From assembly GCF_910592395.1 (NCBI RefSeq), contig NC_088313.1:3662501-3726500 (forward strand): a stretch of DNA of 64,000 nucleotides, in the 5' to 3' direction. The translations under genes and the position numbers were made by a program. Positions 23,570 to 36,616 of this stretch are shown here, piece after piece. The notes beneath the pieces are model-generated. The model made no database searches. It was not told where the DNA came from and saw only the letters and a list, made by a program, of their open reading frames with translations. How positions within the stretch are numbered: position 1 is the stretch's first letter; the number at the start of each line of letters is the position of its first letter. The stretch is from Lineus longissimus. Its lineage: Eukaryota > Nemertea > Pilidiophora > Heteronemertea > Lineidae.

Positions 23570-26380
23570 ATTAATAGTGTTTGTTTGCACAACGACATCT
23601 GTCTACATAACATTGCTGAGAAATTTACTTTCAGCACATAATGTAATTTGTCACAGAGCTTTGTGTCGAGTTTATACAGGTATCTGGAGACATTTTACTT
23701 CCATTAGCAAGTGAGTTTGGCCTTTGAAAGGAAGTAACCCGATAGACGTCCTCCATCCCTAAACACCCAACGACCAATCAATAAAGTCTCTGATCGTGGA
23801 GGTTAAACTTACAAGAGAATGTCTGACGTCAACCTTCTTGAAATAAGCTACTCGATATTCACCAAAGGCGCAAATTATATCGCCACATGGATGATAAGCT
23901 GTGATTCATTCAATACCTTCCGTCCTCATGTTAGTATCCTAAAGGGAGTGGCACCAATGTTCTCCCAATTTCTTAACATCCTCTTGTGCTTTACATGGTG
24001 AGGTAATTGTTGAATCCAGATGACAGATGCTATAAATATCTGCTGAAATTTTGGAGATATAGTATATATAAGGCGAAAATGTTTGGGTAACATAGGGTAT
24101 ACATCGCCAAATGTTCACAGTAGCGATACATAATGCACCCACTCTAGTACACTTAGGGCTGCCAGCTTGAAGTCAAGCCAAAAATTATCATGGTATACAG
24201 TTATTCACCAATCCCCTGGGAAGCTTTAAAGTCTTGCAGCTCTCTTTATATTAACTAAGAATAATAGAAAAGTGTAATAAACGGAAAACAAAAGAGCTCA
24301 TCAATCACCAAGGGTTAAATTAAATCTTATTTAAGGATCGCAAAATTTACTTCCAATTGATTTATGTTGACAATAAGACACACGGGACACAAAACCACTT
24401 GAACATAAATCACCTTAAAGCACATAAAGATTAATATTTCATTAGGCTGGCCGCACATAATGGAAGACCTGCTGGGTTAGTGTCTTAGTTTCTCTATAAA
24501 GGATTACATTTTGAGCATTTTTGGCTAAGGATCGATATTTTTGCAAACGACTTTAAGCAGTACACTGGCTCTGTTCTTTGGCAAAAAGTTCCTTGTCAGT
24601 AACTGCTTCATGCCCAGTTGTATTTTGACTACAAATTTTGGCATGCAGTGATCTTACATGTATTTCAAGGCCAAAGTCAGCTTGGAGACGAAAGCCAACG
24701 TCAGACCCTGACTTCATATTGCAAACGATCCCCAAAGACTCTCAACCATCATGGAGATAAGCTGCAGAGTTGCAATACTGCAATGATATCTAGCTTGAAT
24801 TGAATATTCACAACCAGTCTTCAGATCGGTGAAGCGATAGTATTATATCTAACGAAGCAATGAAAGCAACACTGATATGGCGATGGCGTGTGTATCTTTT
24901 GTTCTTTCTTCTCCTTCTTTGAAAGCATTAACCATCCAATGCATGGGTAGATATCGCAATTGAAAACAATGTCTTTGTTATCCAGATATCAGAAAAAACA
25001 AAGCCAGTTTAATACCAAGAATGGCTATCTATCAAAAATGGTTACAGGGAGTCTGTAATAGTCAATTCCTGCGAAAGTGTGGAGCTAAAAACCGAGGCAC
25101 CTTGCTGAGGTTTTGGACAAAATGACAGCTCCATCCGTGTGGCGTTTGGCATTATTTGGTGATAGACCGGAACCAATACTGACATAGGTACCAATTTCTT
25201 TTCTATAACACCTCAAACAGAATCAGACCAAACACTGAATCTGATTTCGACCGTTGCCGTATTTGAACCCAAGCGGCAACAAAATCGCTGCGACAAAAAT
25301 GATGCATAACTTTACACAGAAACTACCCTACATTGCAACCAAGGTGTTTAGACATGTCAGAATACCTTTTTTTTTATTTTGCGCACATTTTAACCAACAG
25401 AAACCGACAAAATAACTCACACAAGTTAAAAAACCAAAAATTGCTTTTATTTTTAACTAACACGCAAACTTGTTTGTATTCTTCAGGTAATCGCGAACAG
25501 GAATTAGTCCAGTTCTATCATCAGCCAAGATGTCACAGTAGGGAATTGTTAGTGAGTAGAACGATCCCAGGCTGCCTCCGCATGTAGGCCTATATCACTA
25601 ACGAGTCTATCCCTCGTATCACTAACAACATATGGGAAGGTGAGTAAGTCAAGCCTCAACGGTAACTTCTCAGCCTCCGTTACTTGCAGTAACTGCCGCC
25701 TGTTTAAGGCGAACATAGTTTAACTGGGGTATATTATAACAACAGGAACCGACAGTAAAAGTGCTCAAACTTGACCTTTTTGGAGACATCAAGCTCAAAC
25801 TAGTGCGAGTATGAAGGGTGTGAGGTTTGTACGTTCCCACACTCAAGATGCCCAAATACCAAATCACGCATCAGTGGTCCCTCCTGTTTGCACTAAGAAC
25901 ATGCACACCTCAGATCACCAATGCAATACACTTAAATCCTTACTGAAAACAGCACTCCTCACTGCTTCCCTCAGCAGCATTGAGGCCAGGGGGCAAATGT
26001 CATCTTGAGTAACAACACAGGATGCCATGTACCCTTATGGCCTCAGTGCCGCAAACCCAAACGAATGTATAGAATTTGTATTTGTGCTATTCTGTGACCA
26101 CAAAGTACAACGTGCGCACCATTGGCTCCTACGAGTCCTATTAATCTTTGTTGATGAAACATAAACAGCAATCAGCTAACCATGTTTGCATGTACTTCTG
26201 ATATCTGAGAAAGATGCCAACCGCTTACAACGGATTAGTTTATCATTTCAGTTCATCTCACTTTTCTACCATTCCGCTCCAAATTACCATACCAGATACA
26301 TCGTCGGCAAACATCCTGGGAACATTGGTCTAGCCAGCGATAAAATTTGGTTTGACACATAATATCTTTTCAATCTGTTT
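23570..26380. other. Non-coding stretch
   Basis: No recognisable gene. Contains one perfect CRE octamer at 23824-23831. Confidence 0.5.
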
Positions 26381-26564
26381 CAAAGCCGCCTTGAGGTCAG
26401 ATAGCCTACACCAAAACAAGGTGCAATCTCTTAAAAACTGCACACCTTTGCCCCAACAAGAATTATAACAACTGCAAGGCAGATCAAAAACTGCTGTTTT
26501 CTGAAATTGATCAATTCACAGATGCAAAAAAACTGCAAATAACCAGACCAAATCTCTCTATGTC

Positions 26565-26895
26565 AATATCAGGAAAGCGGCAACCGCTGACTGAGACATA
26601 TACACATTGATTTCAAATCAATTTTGTTCAGAATTGGAAATAATGGTAACTCGATTAGTACCAGGAGAATCCCCACATGGACCAGATTTGATAACTGAAA
26701 CTTCCATCAAGGCAGCAACCACTGACTGAGTCATATAAACACTGAATTGAAAGCCAATTACTGACATCAGTTTTCAGAATTGAGAAGTGTTACCCAACTG
26801 CAACTCAAAATTGTTCACGATGGAAGCAATATAGCTCAAGTTGATCCCGGTAGCATCCCTGCAAGGACCGTATCTGATACCTGAAACTTTAATCC
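26565..26895. repeat. Diverged tandem duplication, about 130-185 bp
   Basis: GGCAACCGCTGACTGAGACA (near 26578) and GCAACCACTGACTGAGTCA (near 26714) begin two copies. Both continue with TTCAGAATTG, a GTACCAGGAGAATCCC / GGTAGCATCCC block, and end GAT(A)ACTGAAACTT. The second copy is expanded by an insertion of roughly 50 bp. Confidence 0.6.
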
Positions 26896-28265
26896 TGCAC
26901 TGCTGAGTCCATGATTAAACAGGTTTGCAGGAGAAACCTCCAACATGGAAACCATTGATTATGTTGGTAGAACCTCTGAACAAATGTTCGAGGCAATATT
27001 AGAAGGTTCGTGAAGTTCATTTAGGACACACTAGCGACTGACAAACACTGTACTTTTAGGAGTATTTGTCTGAATACTGTCTCGAGCAGATCTACAGCAA
27101 TTCAAATTCATTTTCAGCAAGAATGTATAAGAATATACTTCAAAGTGAGTCGACCTTTACGAAACTCAAGGGAACTTAACTACAAATGGGATTTGTTTTG
27201 CATGAATTACACTTTGGAGAGGGATTTGTTCCTACAAAGGCTGACTCTCAAAACTTTGTTTCTTTCAGACAGACTATTCAGTCAAACTCAGCAGCCACTT
27301 GCACTAAAAAACCATTTCAAATCCACTACGCAGCAAGTCTATGTTTGTTTAATATGCTTATGACCTGGTACATTCTGTCACGACTGTATCAAGTTTAAGC
27401 ACATTTCTATTTGAACCACCAGTAAAAACGAACAACGGCATCACCCTGCCAGGGTTCTGAAGTGTTTTTTATCTCATTTTCAGAAAAGAATCATATAACA
27501 GTTATTTATCGGAATCAAGTCTATCCTGATGCATCATATTGAAAAAAGTAACAAAAATTTAAAAGTTTTTGATTGGGGCTCGATCACAATCTCCTTGGTG
27601 TCTGAGCCTCAATCTAGTACCAACTTAGCTTCCACGCCTCACTAGAAATCTTTTTGAAAAAATTTCAAATACATGTATTTGACCTATTTTTCTCATGGCC
27701 AGTACATATTCTGAGCATTTCTGAGAAAGACTACAGTCACTGAATGTTTTTAAGTGGGGAAGGCCCTGACCTGGTGAATACGGTTGCTCCATCGAAAGGG
27801 TTAATCACTCACTTATCAAGAGGAAAAAGATCTTGAAATACCCGCTGTGTCTTTCAGTGTTGAAACCTTTGTTTTTGAAATTCTCCAACTCACCTTGAAA
27901 CATTGACATTGGTTGAGCAATAATCAGGTAAAACTGTCTGTATTTTAAAGAGCAGCAGACTTTGCTTTCTCAAAGGTGGTTACTTATTTTTCAGACTAAA
28001 CATGCTAAATATATTACAAACTGTGAATATTTATGGTATATCATAATTACCGAGGAAAGGAAAACATGAATTGCCATCAAAACTCCATGAAATGGTTGAT
28101 AAATAAAACACTTAGCTTAAAATTTGTCTTTTCAGGACACAAGCTGATTGAAAAGTAACCAGCGACCTATTGTTCAGGTTGAATCTAAAGCTATATTTTC
28201 TCCTTCTTTCAACTGATATCAACGTTCTTCATGGGCATATTTTGTGTAACAGGGAAGTTAAAAAT
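26896..28265. other. Non-coding stretch
   Basis: Nothing recognised. Confidence 0.5.
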
Positions 28266-28266
28266 T

Positions 28267-28850
28267 ATTTTGAGAAACTCAGAAGAGGAGAATGTAATCG
28301 GCAACAAAAAATCCACTCACAGATTTTCCAGGGAAGTCACACATGTTTGAGAGAAAACCTCTCCAGAAAAGTCACACCTGTTTGTGAGGAACCTCTCCAG
28401 GGAACTTACACATGTTTGAGAGAAAACCTCTCCAGAAAAGTTACACATGCCAGTGAGAAACCTCTCCAGGGAAGTTACACATGCTTGTGAGGAACCTCTC
28501 CAGGGAACTTTATGTTTGAGAGAAACCTCTCCAGGGAAGTAACACATGTTTGAGAGACACCTCTCCAGGGAACTTACACATGTTTGAGAGAAACCTCTCC
28601 AGGGCAATTACACGTGTTTGAGAAAAACTAGCTCCCCAAGGAAGTTTCATATATTTGAAAGTAACTTCTCCTAAATGACACAATATGAATTACGAAACTT
28701 TTTCAGGGAAGTTCCATATGTTGAGAGAAGCTTCTTCAGGGAAGTTATACATATTTGAAAGCAACTTTTCATTGGTGAGAGAAACTCAGGAGAGGAAAAG
28801 CAATATCTAACCAAACTCCACGCAAACCTACCCAGGGAAGTTATACGTAA
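28267..28850. repeat. Minisatellite, about 34 bp x 13, flanked by a direct repeat
   Basis: Core ACCTCTCCAGGGAAGTTAC followed by ACATGTTTGAGAGAA. Copies between about 28323 and 28620 are well preserved; those from 28620 to about 28780 are progressively diverged. An isolated copy (CCAGGGAAGTTATACG) lies at about 28832. GAGAAACTCAGAAGAGGA at about 28272 and GAGAAACTCAGGAGAGGA at about 28780 bracket the array in direct orientation. Confidence 0.9.
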
Positions 28851-30001
28851 ACATGGTAAAGGGAAAAGGGCACTGATGCATGCTCCAACTTCCAGTCAGA
28901 GAAACCTGGTGAGCAATTAACGAAGCTGGCCCGATCAGGCAGCGACAATAGGAGCTCAGTCTCACAGATGCTACGGTAACATATCGTTCAGCCGGCTCTG
29001 CTCCAGCAGGGCTCACCAATCTGCGATCAATAGCATGACGTGTAAATAAAGTTGTTTGAGACAACTTGGAATAGAATTTATAGAGTTTGGATTAAAATCT
29101 AAATTGGAATACACCAAAGGATACTGTCAGTGGAATATACATAGATTCCAGGTATGTATGGCAATCTCTTTTTATTTTGTTAAATAAATATGATAAAGTT
29201 TTCAGTTTCATTTCTTCCATGACGGAGTTTGTGAATTTACGTTTCTCCATGAGTGGCATGTTCTCATCTTCGTGAAATTTTTGGTTGGAAAATCAGCGAC
29301 AGTCCCAATCATTTAAAAAAATTAAATCGGGTTGGGCCGTTTTTATAGGTGAGGCTACTTGTAATCTGGGCACCAACCAATAAATTCTTGCCTTAGAACC
29401 AACTTTTTGTTTAAATTTACAGACCTGAAGAGCATAAATATATATAAGCAACCTAGTGAATTGGGATTTGAGGTATTTTACTCTCCAAATACCAGTCAGC
29501 AGCATAGTACACTAGTCTGCAGTTTCTGCCAATAATTGATATAATATCGGATAGGTATCGATGATGCAAACTCACAACTACCAAACAACTAAGAGATATT
29601 ACGGTGAGAAAATGAAACAGTAGTAAATATTTATCAAGAGGTTACAAATGCTATCAACAGAATGATATAAACTCTAGCATCATGCATTCAACAGCGAAGT
29701 ATACAAGTAGTGATGCCTTGATTGACTTTTAGAACAGCTTGGGCAGTAGTGTAGTAGAGGCTTACAGACCAATGGAGGGGAGAAGGCTGTAGAGAATAGG
29801 AAGATTGAGATCAGGGATTCTTATACATATACGGATAGAAAAATACACAAAATTCGTCTTCTTTCTACAGAGTTTTTCTGTATACGTATAAGGATACTTG
29901 ATAAGTTGCTGTTCTCAACCTCCCTAAAAGGGGATACTGATGACTGACCAACCACTTTTTGCACAAATCAATATATTACACTCTTAAATGACCATTCCAA
30001 C
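28851..30001. other. Non-coding stretch
   Basis: No gene. An imperfect hairpin (TTATACATATAC near 29822 against GTATACGTATAA near 29881) is the only structure seen. Confidence 0.5.
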
Positions 30002-30402
30002 ATACAGTTTCAATTTTTTTTCTTCTTCTTTCGTTCACCACGTTTTATAGACAGTCAGTCCGGATTTTATTATAAAGTCGATGGTCCTGCATAGTTGCTG
30101 GAGATCTCCATTTAACTGGTCATGGATTCGTGCTCCCTCTAGCCAGGTCTCCTTCCTCAGGTCTGCAAAACTTGAGCATCTTCCCAGTATGTGCTCAGCA
30201 GTCATGGGCTCTTGGTTGCATATGCAGGTGTCGCTCTCGCCGATGCGGAATTTAGTGAACAGGTGGTGTTTTAGCCTGGTGTGTCCGGTTCGCAGTCTGA
30301 ATATTAGGACCTGCTCCCTTCTTGTCAGTTGGTAGAAGCAGTCTCCTTCATCGCGTTTAGGATGCTCTTCCTTCCACTTCTTGCGATATACAGTTTCAAT
30401 TT
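30002..30402 (-). mobile_element. 5'-truncated non-LTR retrotransposon with 15-bp target duplication
   Basis: The identical 15-mer ATACAGTTTCAATTT flanks the insert at 30002-30016 and 30388-30402. Read on the minus strand, the insert starts at 30387, runs through a LINE coding tail, and ends in an A-rich tail (seen on the + strand as T8 then CTTCTTCTTTCG at about 30013-30033). Heavy 5' truncation, an A-rich 3' end and a 7-20 bp target duplication are the hallmarks of target-primed reverse transcription. The coding part is intact enough to read, so the insertion is relatively young. Confidence 0.92.
30035..30385 (-). pseudogene. C-terminal fragment of a LINE reverse transcriptase ORF (jockey/I/CR1-like)
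   Basis: About 116 codons are open on the minus strand, with no start codon because the 5' part is missing, and end in TGA at 30037-30035. The peptide contains FRLRTGHTRLKHHLF, then DTCICN and EHILGRCSSFADLRKETW, and ends near IIKSGLTVYKTW. The order LRTGH, a Cys-x-Cys...His-x4-Cys knuckle, then a short hydrophobic tail is the usual C-terminus of animal LINE ORF2 proteins downstream of the reverse transcriptase (and RNase H where present). Endonuclease and reverse transcriptase domains are absent, so the fragment is inactive. The 3' UTR is extremely short: the stop is followed almost directly by the A-rich tail. The clade cannot be fixed by eye. Confidence 0.88.
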
Positions 30403-31385
30403 AAAGGTAAAGTTTGGCTCATTATGCACTTTTTCCACTGATGTCAATAGAGCCTTATCTGATGCATTCAGCAGATAAGCATACAATCAGTAATTGGCCT
30501 CATTGAATTGACGGAACAGAACAAAATGAACAGAATATGATGGAACATGTTAAAATCATGCCTGAAACAGTCGCAAATTTGTTTTCCAGGTCAAGGGAGG
30601 TAAAGGGAGAGAACGTTCCATCATATTTCTTTCAATCCGTTTATTCCGCCAATTCCATGAGGCCATCAGTGATGCTTTGACTTTCAGAGCAGGCAGTGAT
30701 GTATTACACGCTTACAGACCAAATATAGAAGTTATTGATGAGTCTGGTCAACTGCTTTATGCATTTGGTCCACAACAGATATTTATTGGACAGAGTATGG
30801 AACATAGTGTTATTTAATGCTTGCTACATGAAGAAATAATGTACGTTTAGTCAGCTTCTACAAACTTCAGTTTAAAACAACATGAGGTAATATAACCGAA
30901 TTCGTTTCAGAGAATTTTAGTTTCAACTATAAGTTAAACCTGGCCAGAATTCAATCCCTGACCTACTTTCTTAGGAATTAATCTCCACTCCCACCACAGC
31001 TGATCTGGATTCAAGAACCATTGTATTACAACAAGTTAAAAAAAAACTAACATCCTCTACTGAAGGTGTTAAAAACCATTTACACTTACCCCCTTCCCCA
31101 TCATTTCTCAAGAACACCATCTTTTGCCTCAACATTCAATACCTGTCCCTCAATTGCCAGTTTCAAAGCACATGCCTGGGGCTCCAATACTTCCAAAGAC
31201 AGAGCTACGGCCCATGGTATCAATAATCTATGAGGGAATTCAGATATTTAAGTAAAGAATACTTCAACTAAGATCAGCAATCTTCAGCTTCTTTTGAAGT
31301 TTTCAAGAACAAGGATGAAGTAGCCATTATCATTTGATTTTCTATTGTCTGTCTGACTATCAAAGTATTAAAAGGTTTCACGAAC
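30403..31385. other. Non-coding stretch
   Basis: No gene or clear repeat. Confidence 0.5.
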
Positions 31386-31490
31386 GCTTAAAGGGGTAAG
31401 CCATAAGTATTTACTGGTGGCACAGGAAAATAGAAACGCAGTTATACACAATGCCATAGTGCAGTTATCATGCATGCTAGCTTGTCAAAA
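31386..31490. repeat. Dispersed repeat copy 2 (TTAAAGGGG...GGTGGCACAGGAA)
   Basis: CTTAAAGGGGTAAGCC, ACTGGTGGCACAGGAA and GTGCAGTTATCATGCATGC match the copy at 23471-23565 in the same order and orientation, with small indels. Confidence 0.6.
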
Positions 31491-34400
31491 TTTGGGATTT
31501 GCAGTAACATTACTATACATGTAAACATGGTTAATGGAAGGAGTAAAGACATGTGATTTCGAATGATGTAGGTAACAGTGCCAATAATACTTTGTTACAA
31601 GAATAACTGGTAGAAACACTTTGCATCTCAACTTTCCCTCTTTGCCAATGCAATGAACAAGTTTGATAGTAAAACTTTTCATTCATGAAAAAAATTTCTC
31701 TTTAGTGCACAAATATGATATCAAAATAGCCTCTTGTCTTTTCCCCCAGGGCGACATAAACGTAGAAATGCTGCAAAATGGGATGCCTCATGACATTTAA
31801 CACCATTTATGTAAGCACGCTGTAAACCTTGCAGCCGCTGGTTACAGTGGAATTTTACGGAAATCAACACATTTCCTTTCCTCAGCTGCCGAAGGCTGTA
31901 CCATCTCTGACGTCACAATGCCAGCAGAGGCATCAATGTTTCATAAGTTGCGGAACCAGGCAAGGAGTCGTGAGAAGTCAAGAGAGTGGGAGACAATCGA
32001 CTCCAAATGTCAGTTTATCAAAAGCGCAAATTTCCGCATTCTCAGTAGCTGACACCTTAACAAAGAATTTCAAACTTATTCCCATGGACACATACTTCAT
32101 AACGTCTCGGTCACGAAAAATATGATCCCAACACAATGCACAAGCATGTTGATCCCATGTAAGTAAAGTTCAGGTCTCTTTAGTAAACATGTACAGCATT
32201 GCAAAAAATGTTATGTCATCTCTGTACCTCTGGTGGACAAATCATCATACTTTGACATGCTACCAATAAGCATCCAACTGTTTTTATCCTGACTTTCCCT
32301 AAAGTGTTTATACCAACTAGCAAAGTTTGACCACCAACAAAACACTTCAGCCGTTGTCACAGGAACCAGGCTGATATAAAACCTTACTTCGTCTCATCAG
32401 TTATTTATGAAATACAAAACACGAAACACATCATTATGTTTCACTGGCTGATGCAGAAGGTTGGGAAAGAGGGGGCTACTGTCACAGCGAAACCAGGCAC
32501 ATGCTGCTCTAAGCTTGGCAGGTTGAGACAGACTGGTTGTTTACTTCACTGTTGTCTACCTTTTGTGAAATCGGAGTACATCAATATCTTCCATTATCTC
32601 CTGGTGTCATTTGGGCTCATCGTCTGTGCGACATGTGCCTGGTACTGCTGTGACGGGTCACATAATATATAAATATATAAAAAAACAAAGGCAACATTTT
32701 ATGCTACAATCTCCCTTTAGTTGAAAGGACAAACAGCACCGCAGTAGAAAGTCTTCAAAAGTTGTCTCTCAGCATTCCAAAGACTATCCTAAAAAACTCT
32801 TAATCCCAGAGGGTTTGAAAGCTGACGATCACCTGAAGATTTTTCCAATAATCTTCTGGGAAGCTTCTTTGTTTGTGTCTAAATCACTTGCTTTTATCTC
32901 AGTTTTACTTGTTTTTTCATTGGGGAATTACTCTGCTCATTCAATTAACATGCTTCAGGGACAGTTTCTGTCGAGAAGACAATATGACGTTCAGAGGGAC
33001 AAAAACAGCACTTCTCACAAGGTACAATATAATATGGTAGTGCCAACTCTGATAGGAGCCCAACTTGAGAGGTTTATTATCCGATATCAACACAGTCAAC
33101 AATGGTAGAGTTGACAGTTCCTCAGCACTACAACCTTTCAGCATTTCTCACCGGTACCCATTTGTACACCTGGACTGTGAGGCATATAAAAGAAAGCAAT
33201 CTCCTCAAGGTCTCATGCTGTGGGGTTCTAACCAGGAACTGCTAGCCCAGGCAACGCAACAGACTCCTTGAGACTCCAGGCTGTCAGTGCCATTTTCAAT
33301 ATGTCTTTGGCATACTATGAGTGTCCCCAAACACACCAGATCAAATATTACACCACCACCAGCAAAATGAAATTTGTGTTGATCCATTTGACACAGAATA
33401 AAGAACACATTTTGGCATGTGTACGACACATTGAGATATGGTTGGCGGGCAATCATGAAAATGTTGGGTCATCCGTTTAAGATTCTGCTGTCAGCAATCT
33501 ACCTTCTTTACGTGAGCTCAATATGTCATCCGCTTCACTAATACCACTCAAATACCCGTAAGCGAGAAAAATTGATGTATTTTTGCTTATTTTGTGTCGA
33601 TCGGGTGACTTACTCTAATTACTAGCAGGAAAAATTGAAACAGAGCAGATTTCGTAGTAAGGAAGCTGTCTGTTCGATATGATTTATGATATCAAGTCCT
33701 CAGTTGATATTTTTCACAGAAGCCCACAATCTTTGTCAGAATTATCGGCAGTCCTCACTGGAAAGAAGGACATACTCTGGTTTCACCATGTCTCTGAATA
33801 TTCAAGTTAGGCTTAAAAATGAGCAAAGAGTCGTTCCATGCCATTCAAGTGTGGTTGGCAACATCAATTCGTCAAATGGTCATGATGTAATGTTTCAGTA
33901 TGGCCTCTATTTCGTCGAGAATGAAGCAGTGGTAGATCGGTGAAACTAGAGTATATAAAGACAAGTAGGAGATAACCCAATGATTATGTTTCCAGTCCCA
34001 AATGAATTTCAGTAAATGTGCATGACCCAAAACCACTCATTTTGGTCACGAATCTTAAAATTTCAGAATGGCCTCGACTCGGTTATGGGTGGTTTCGTTC
34101 GCACTGCTTCTTTCTCAGCGGCTTGGGACATCATGACAGATTTTGCGATATTCTTTTGCGAGGAAAGATTCTTACATGCACTTGAACCAACGCGAGACTG
34201 AACCCATCACACAGCTAAACAGATATTGACTTTCACAAGATTGGTTTCTTTATCAGTTTAGTTGGAATCATGTATCTGCCATAGAAACATCATCGTTTCC
34301 TTTTCATGGTTTCTGGTTCTTCCATGGCATTTTTCTAAAAATAGCGTGGAGGAAACCACACCAATGTTACTTTTTCAATGCGAGAATGTAAGCGGGAGCG

Positions 34401-35460
34401 TGAATGGCCTCAGTAACCCACAATGACAGTGCGAGGACAAAATAATCAATACGTAGCGTGTTGGTTTGCAACTACAAACCTGGTGCCTACAAACTGAGTT
34501 AGAACGGCTTGAAAAACCAACAACAAAACGTGTTTGTGCGGACACGATGCCAGTCTCTTCTTCAATGATAAAGTGGCTCTGTGGAAAGGCATTAATCCAT
34601 TTTTAACACGCAAACATTTGATTTGATTTGGTGGAAGAGTTGACACAGGTAAAAGCCCCTAAATCCACTTTACAGTCCTTGCTGCTGCAGCGGTAACGGT
34701 TTATGCAGTAAAAGCAAATCTGTTCACATGATTGTTTACTGCAAGAACTAAGAGGCTTTGGCAATGCTTCTTGTTCTGTGCTTGGAATATATTTGAGCTG
34801 CATGCTAGACATGCAGTCAGTCCATCTTCGGCAATGCCGTCGACTGTCAGAGTTCTGCCACAGAGTCCCAGAGCTTTGTGGTCAGGGCAGCGTCCCTTGG
34901 TCTTTATTCCTCTCTATTCTTCATTTGGGAGCTGGTGTCCCCAATGAGGGCTAGGAGCTGGTGTCTTGGCCCATGTGGTTGTCTTGGCACCCAGAAAACT
35001 GTGGTCTTGTGGGTTTCCAGGCCAAGACAATACAACCACTTATGTGAGATTTCCACTCAAAAATCACACTTGTTTGGTTTTCTTTTTATACCAACTAGAT
35101 AATCCATAGTGCCAAGTTTCCCACATACTACATGTGAAAGCATAACATTTGATAACGATGACCATGGGAACGCACTACAATGTATACACTACGTGACTTT
35201 TTTCACCATGACTAAAGACAAATAGCAATATTCATCTGCATTAGGGATTAAGGCTACTAGAGTTTTATGGCCAATTGTTCATTCCAGTATGCTACGGTCA
35301 GCCAAAATACTTCTTCATTGCAGTATACATCTTCATTGCTCCACAGCCATTACTTACCAAAATTGGAGGATAATACTCAAGGTGTCATAAATCACTGTTA
35401 AAGAGTCCCTCCCGTAAGAACTATTAATAAACAGGACCATGGGGAAAGTCAGGCTTGGTT
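31491..35460. other. Non-coding stretch
   Basis: No recognisable gene. A CRE octamer is present at 31908-31915. Many short frames occur, including a Cys-rich 69-codon one on the minus strand (34603-34812) that I could not assign. Confidence 0.45.
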
Positions 35461-35465
35461 ATAGC

Positions 35466-35808
35466 TTAAAGGGAACTGAAACCGCCCAGCCAGTTCGTAT
35501 GACCTCGTTTTCATTTCCCGCGTATCGGGTGATCAGAACGAGGCATGAATGAAACATGGCGCCTAGCTGTCAATCATTGAGTGACGTCACTACCATGGAA
35601 TTTACTACGAAAACTCATGAATGAAAGATCGCATGACTCACGTGATTCTCACATGATTCTCAATAATAACAAATTGAACTGCGCATGCTCGGGCACTGGG
35701 GGCGGAGCTACAAATCTGAACTCAAACAGGAAGTTGGAAGTTTGACTTTCTCGGGCGGTGAAAGTCGAAAAGTTGAATAAATCACTCGGCGGTTCCAGTT
35801 CCCTTTAA
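35466..35808. mobile_element. MITE-like element with TTAA flanks
   Basis: TTAA at 35466-35469 and 35805-35808 bracket a 335-bp insert. It starts AGGGAACTGAAACCGCC and ends GGCGGTTCCAGTTCCCT, inverted repeats of about 20 bp with two mismatches. A TTAA target duplication suggests a piggyBac-, Kolobok- or similar DNA transposon relative. No transposase is present, so it is non-autonomous. A perfect CRE (35582-35589) lies inside. The element is more CpG-rich than its flanks. Confidence 0.85.
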
Positions 35809-35809
35809 C

Positions 35810-36615
35810 ATTTGCGGCGGAGTTGATACTGGAGGGGACTGATTTTGCGGCTAGTTTTTTGTTTATTATGTTGTGTGTCAGGGCCTGTGACCCAAACATC
35901 GAACGTCAAGATTGCATACTGTCAATCTGTTAGCAAGACAAGGAACGTTTTGCCATTGTGACGCATGAAGGTTCTTCTGGTTGTTGGTTATACAGTCGCA
36001 GTCACAACTGACATACCCTCTGCTTCGTATAAGCTGCGCGAAACCTTCGCTGTGGTGCCACGTATGCTGACTGCAGCAGCTCATACTGGTTGCATGAATA
36101 TCGCCGTGAAGGTTTCATGTACATAGTGCAGAGCATACACGAATTCAGGGATGTCAGTTGTAGCTGCCACTTTGCTGTAAGAAAATGGATTTTCATTGCT
36201 GTATTGTGTAGGTTTTCCACCACACTGCCCTGTGCTATCCTGATAAGGTCACATGTTGACAATTTATCAACATAACAGTCCCAGTCAGAACAGTTTTTCT
36301 GGTTGGTTGTAGCTTGCCACACGCATTGCTATTCATTTGAATGAAACTAAATTTTCACTGTTGGGTGTTATGTTGGTTTCAATTTACTGGCTATTGTGTT
36401 TGTATTAAGGGATACATGTAGGGACACTGACATCATGTTATCACGAGCATATTGTGACTTTATCATAATGTCAATCATGTCAACGACGGTCATATGATCA
36501 GATCTTTTGTGATTCTTATGGTTGGTTATAGCCTGTCATTGGTGTAACATGTTATTCCAAGAAACTTAAATGTCATTACTCGTCGCTCTTTTGGTGCATT
36601 AGAGACAAGGGACAC
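35810..36615. other. Non-coding stretch
   Basis: A 106-codon minus-strand frame (36002-36322) overlaps a 61-codon plus-strand frame; neither is recognisable. No other structure is evident. Confidence 0.45.
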
Positions 36616-36616
36616 G

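Noticed and set aside
28170-28490. Frame reading EKPLQGSYTC, similar to a zinc-finger linker
   Set aside because: The period is 34 bp rather than 84 bp, the frame shifts between units, and no C2H2 spacing follows.
34603-34812. Cysteine-rich 69-codon minus-strand frame
   Set aside because: The cysteine spacing matches no domain I can name and there are no clear exon boundaries.
36002-36322. 106-codon minus-strand frame
   Set aside because: No recognisable features and it overlaps another open frame on the opposite strand.
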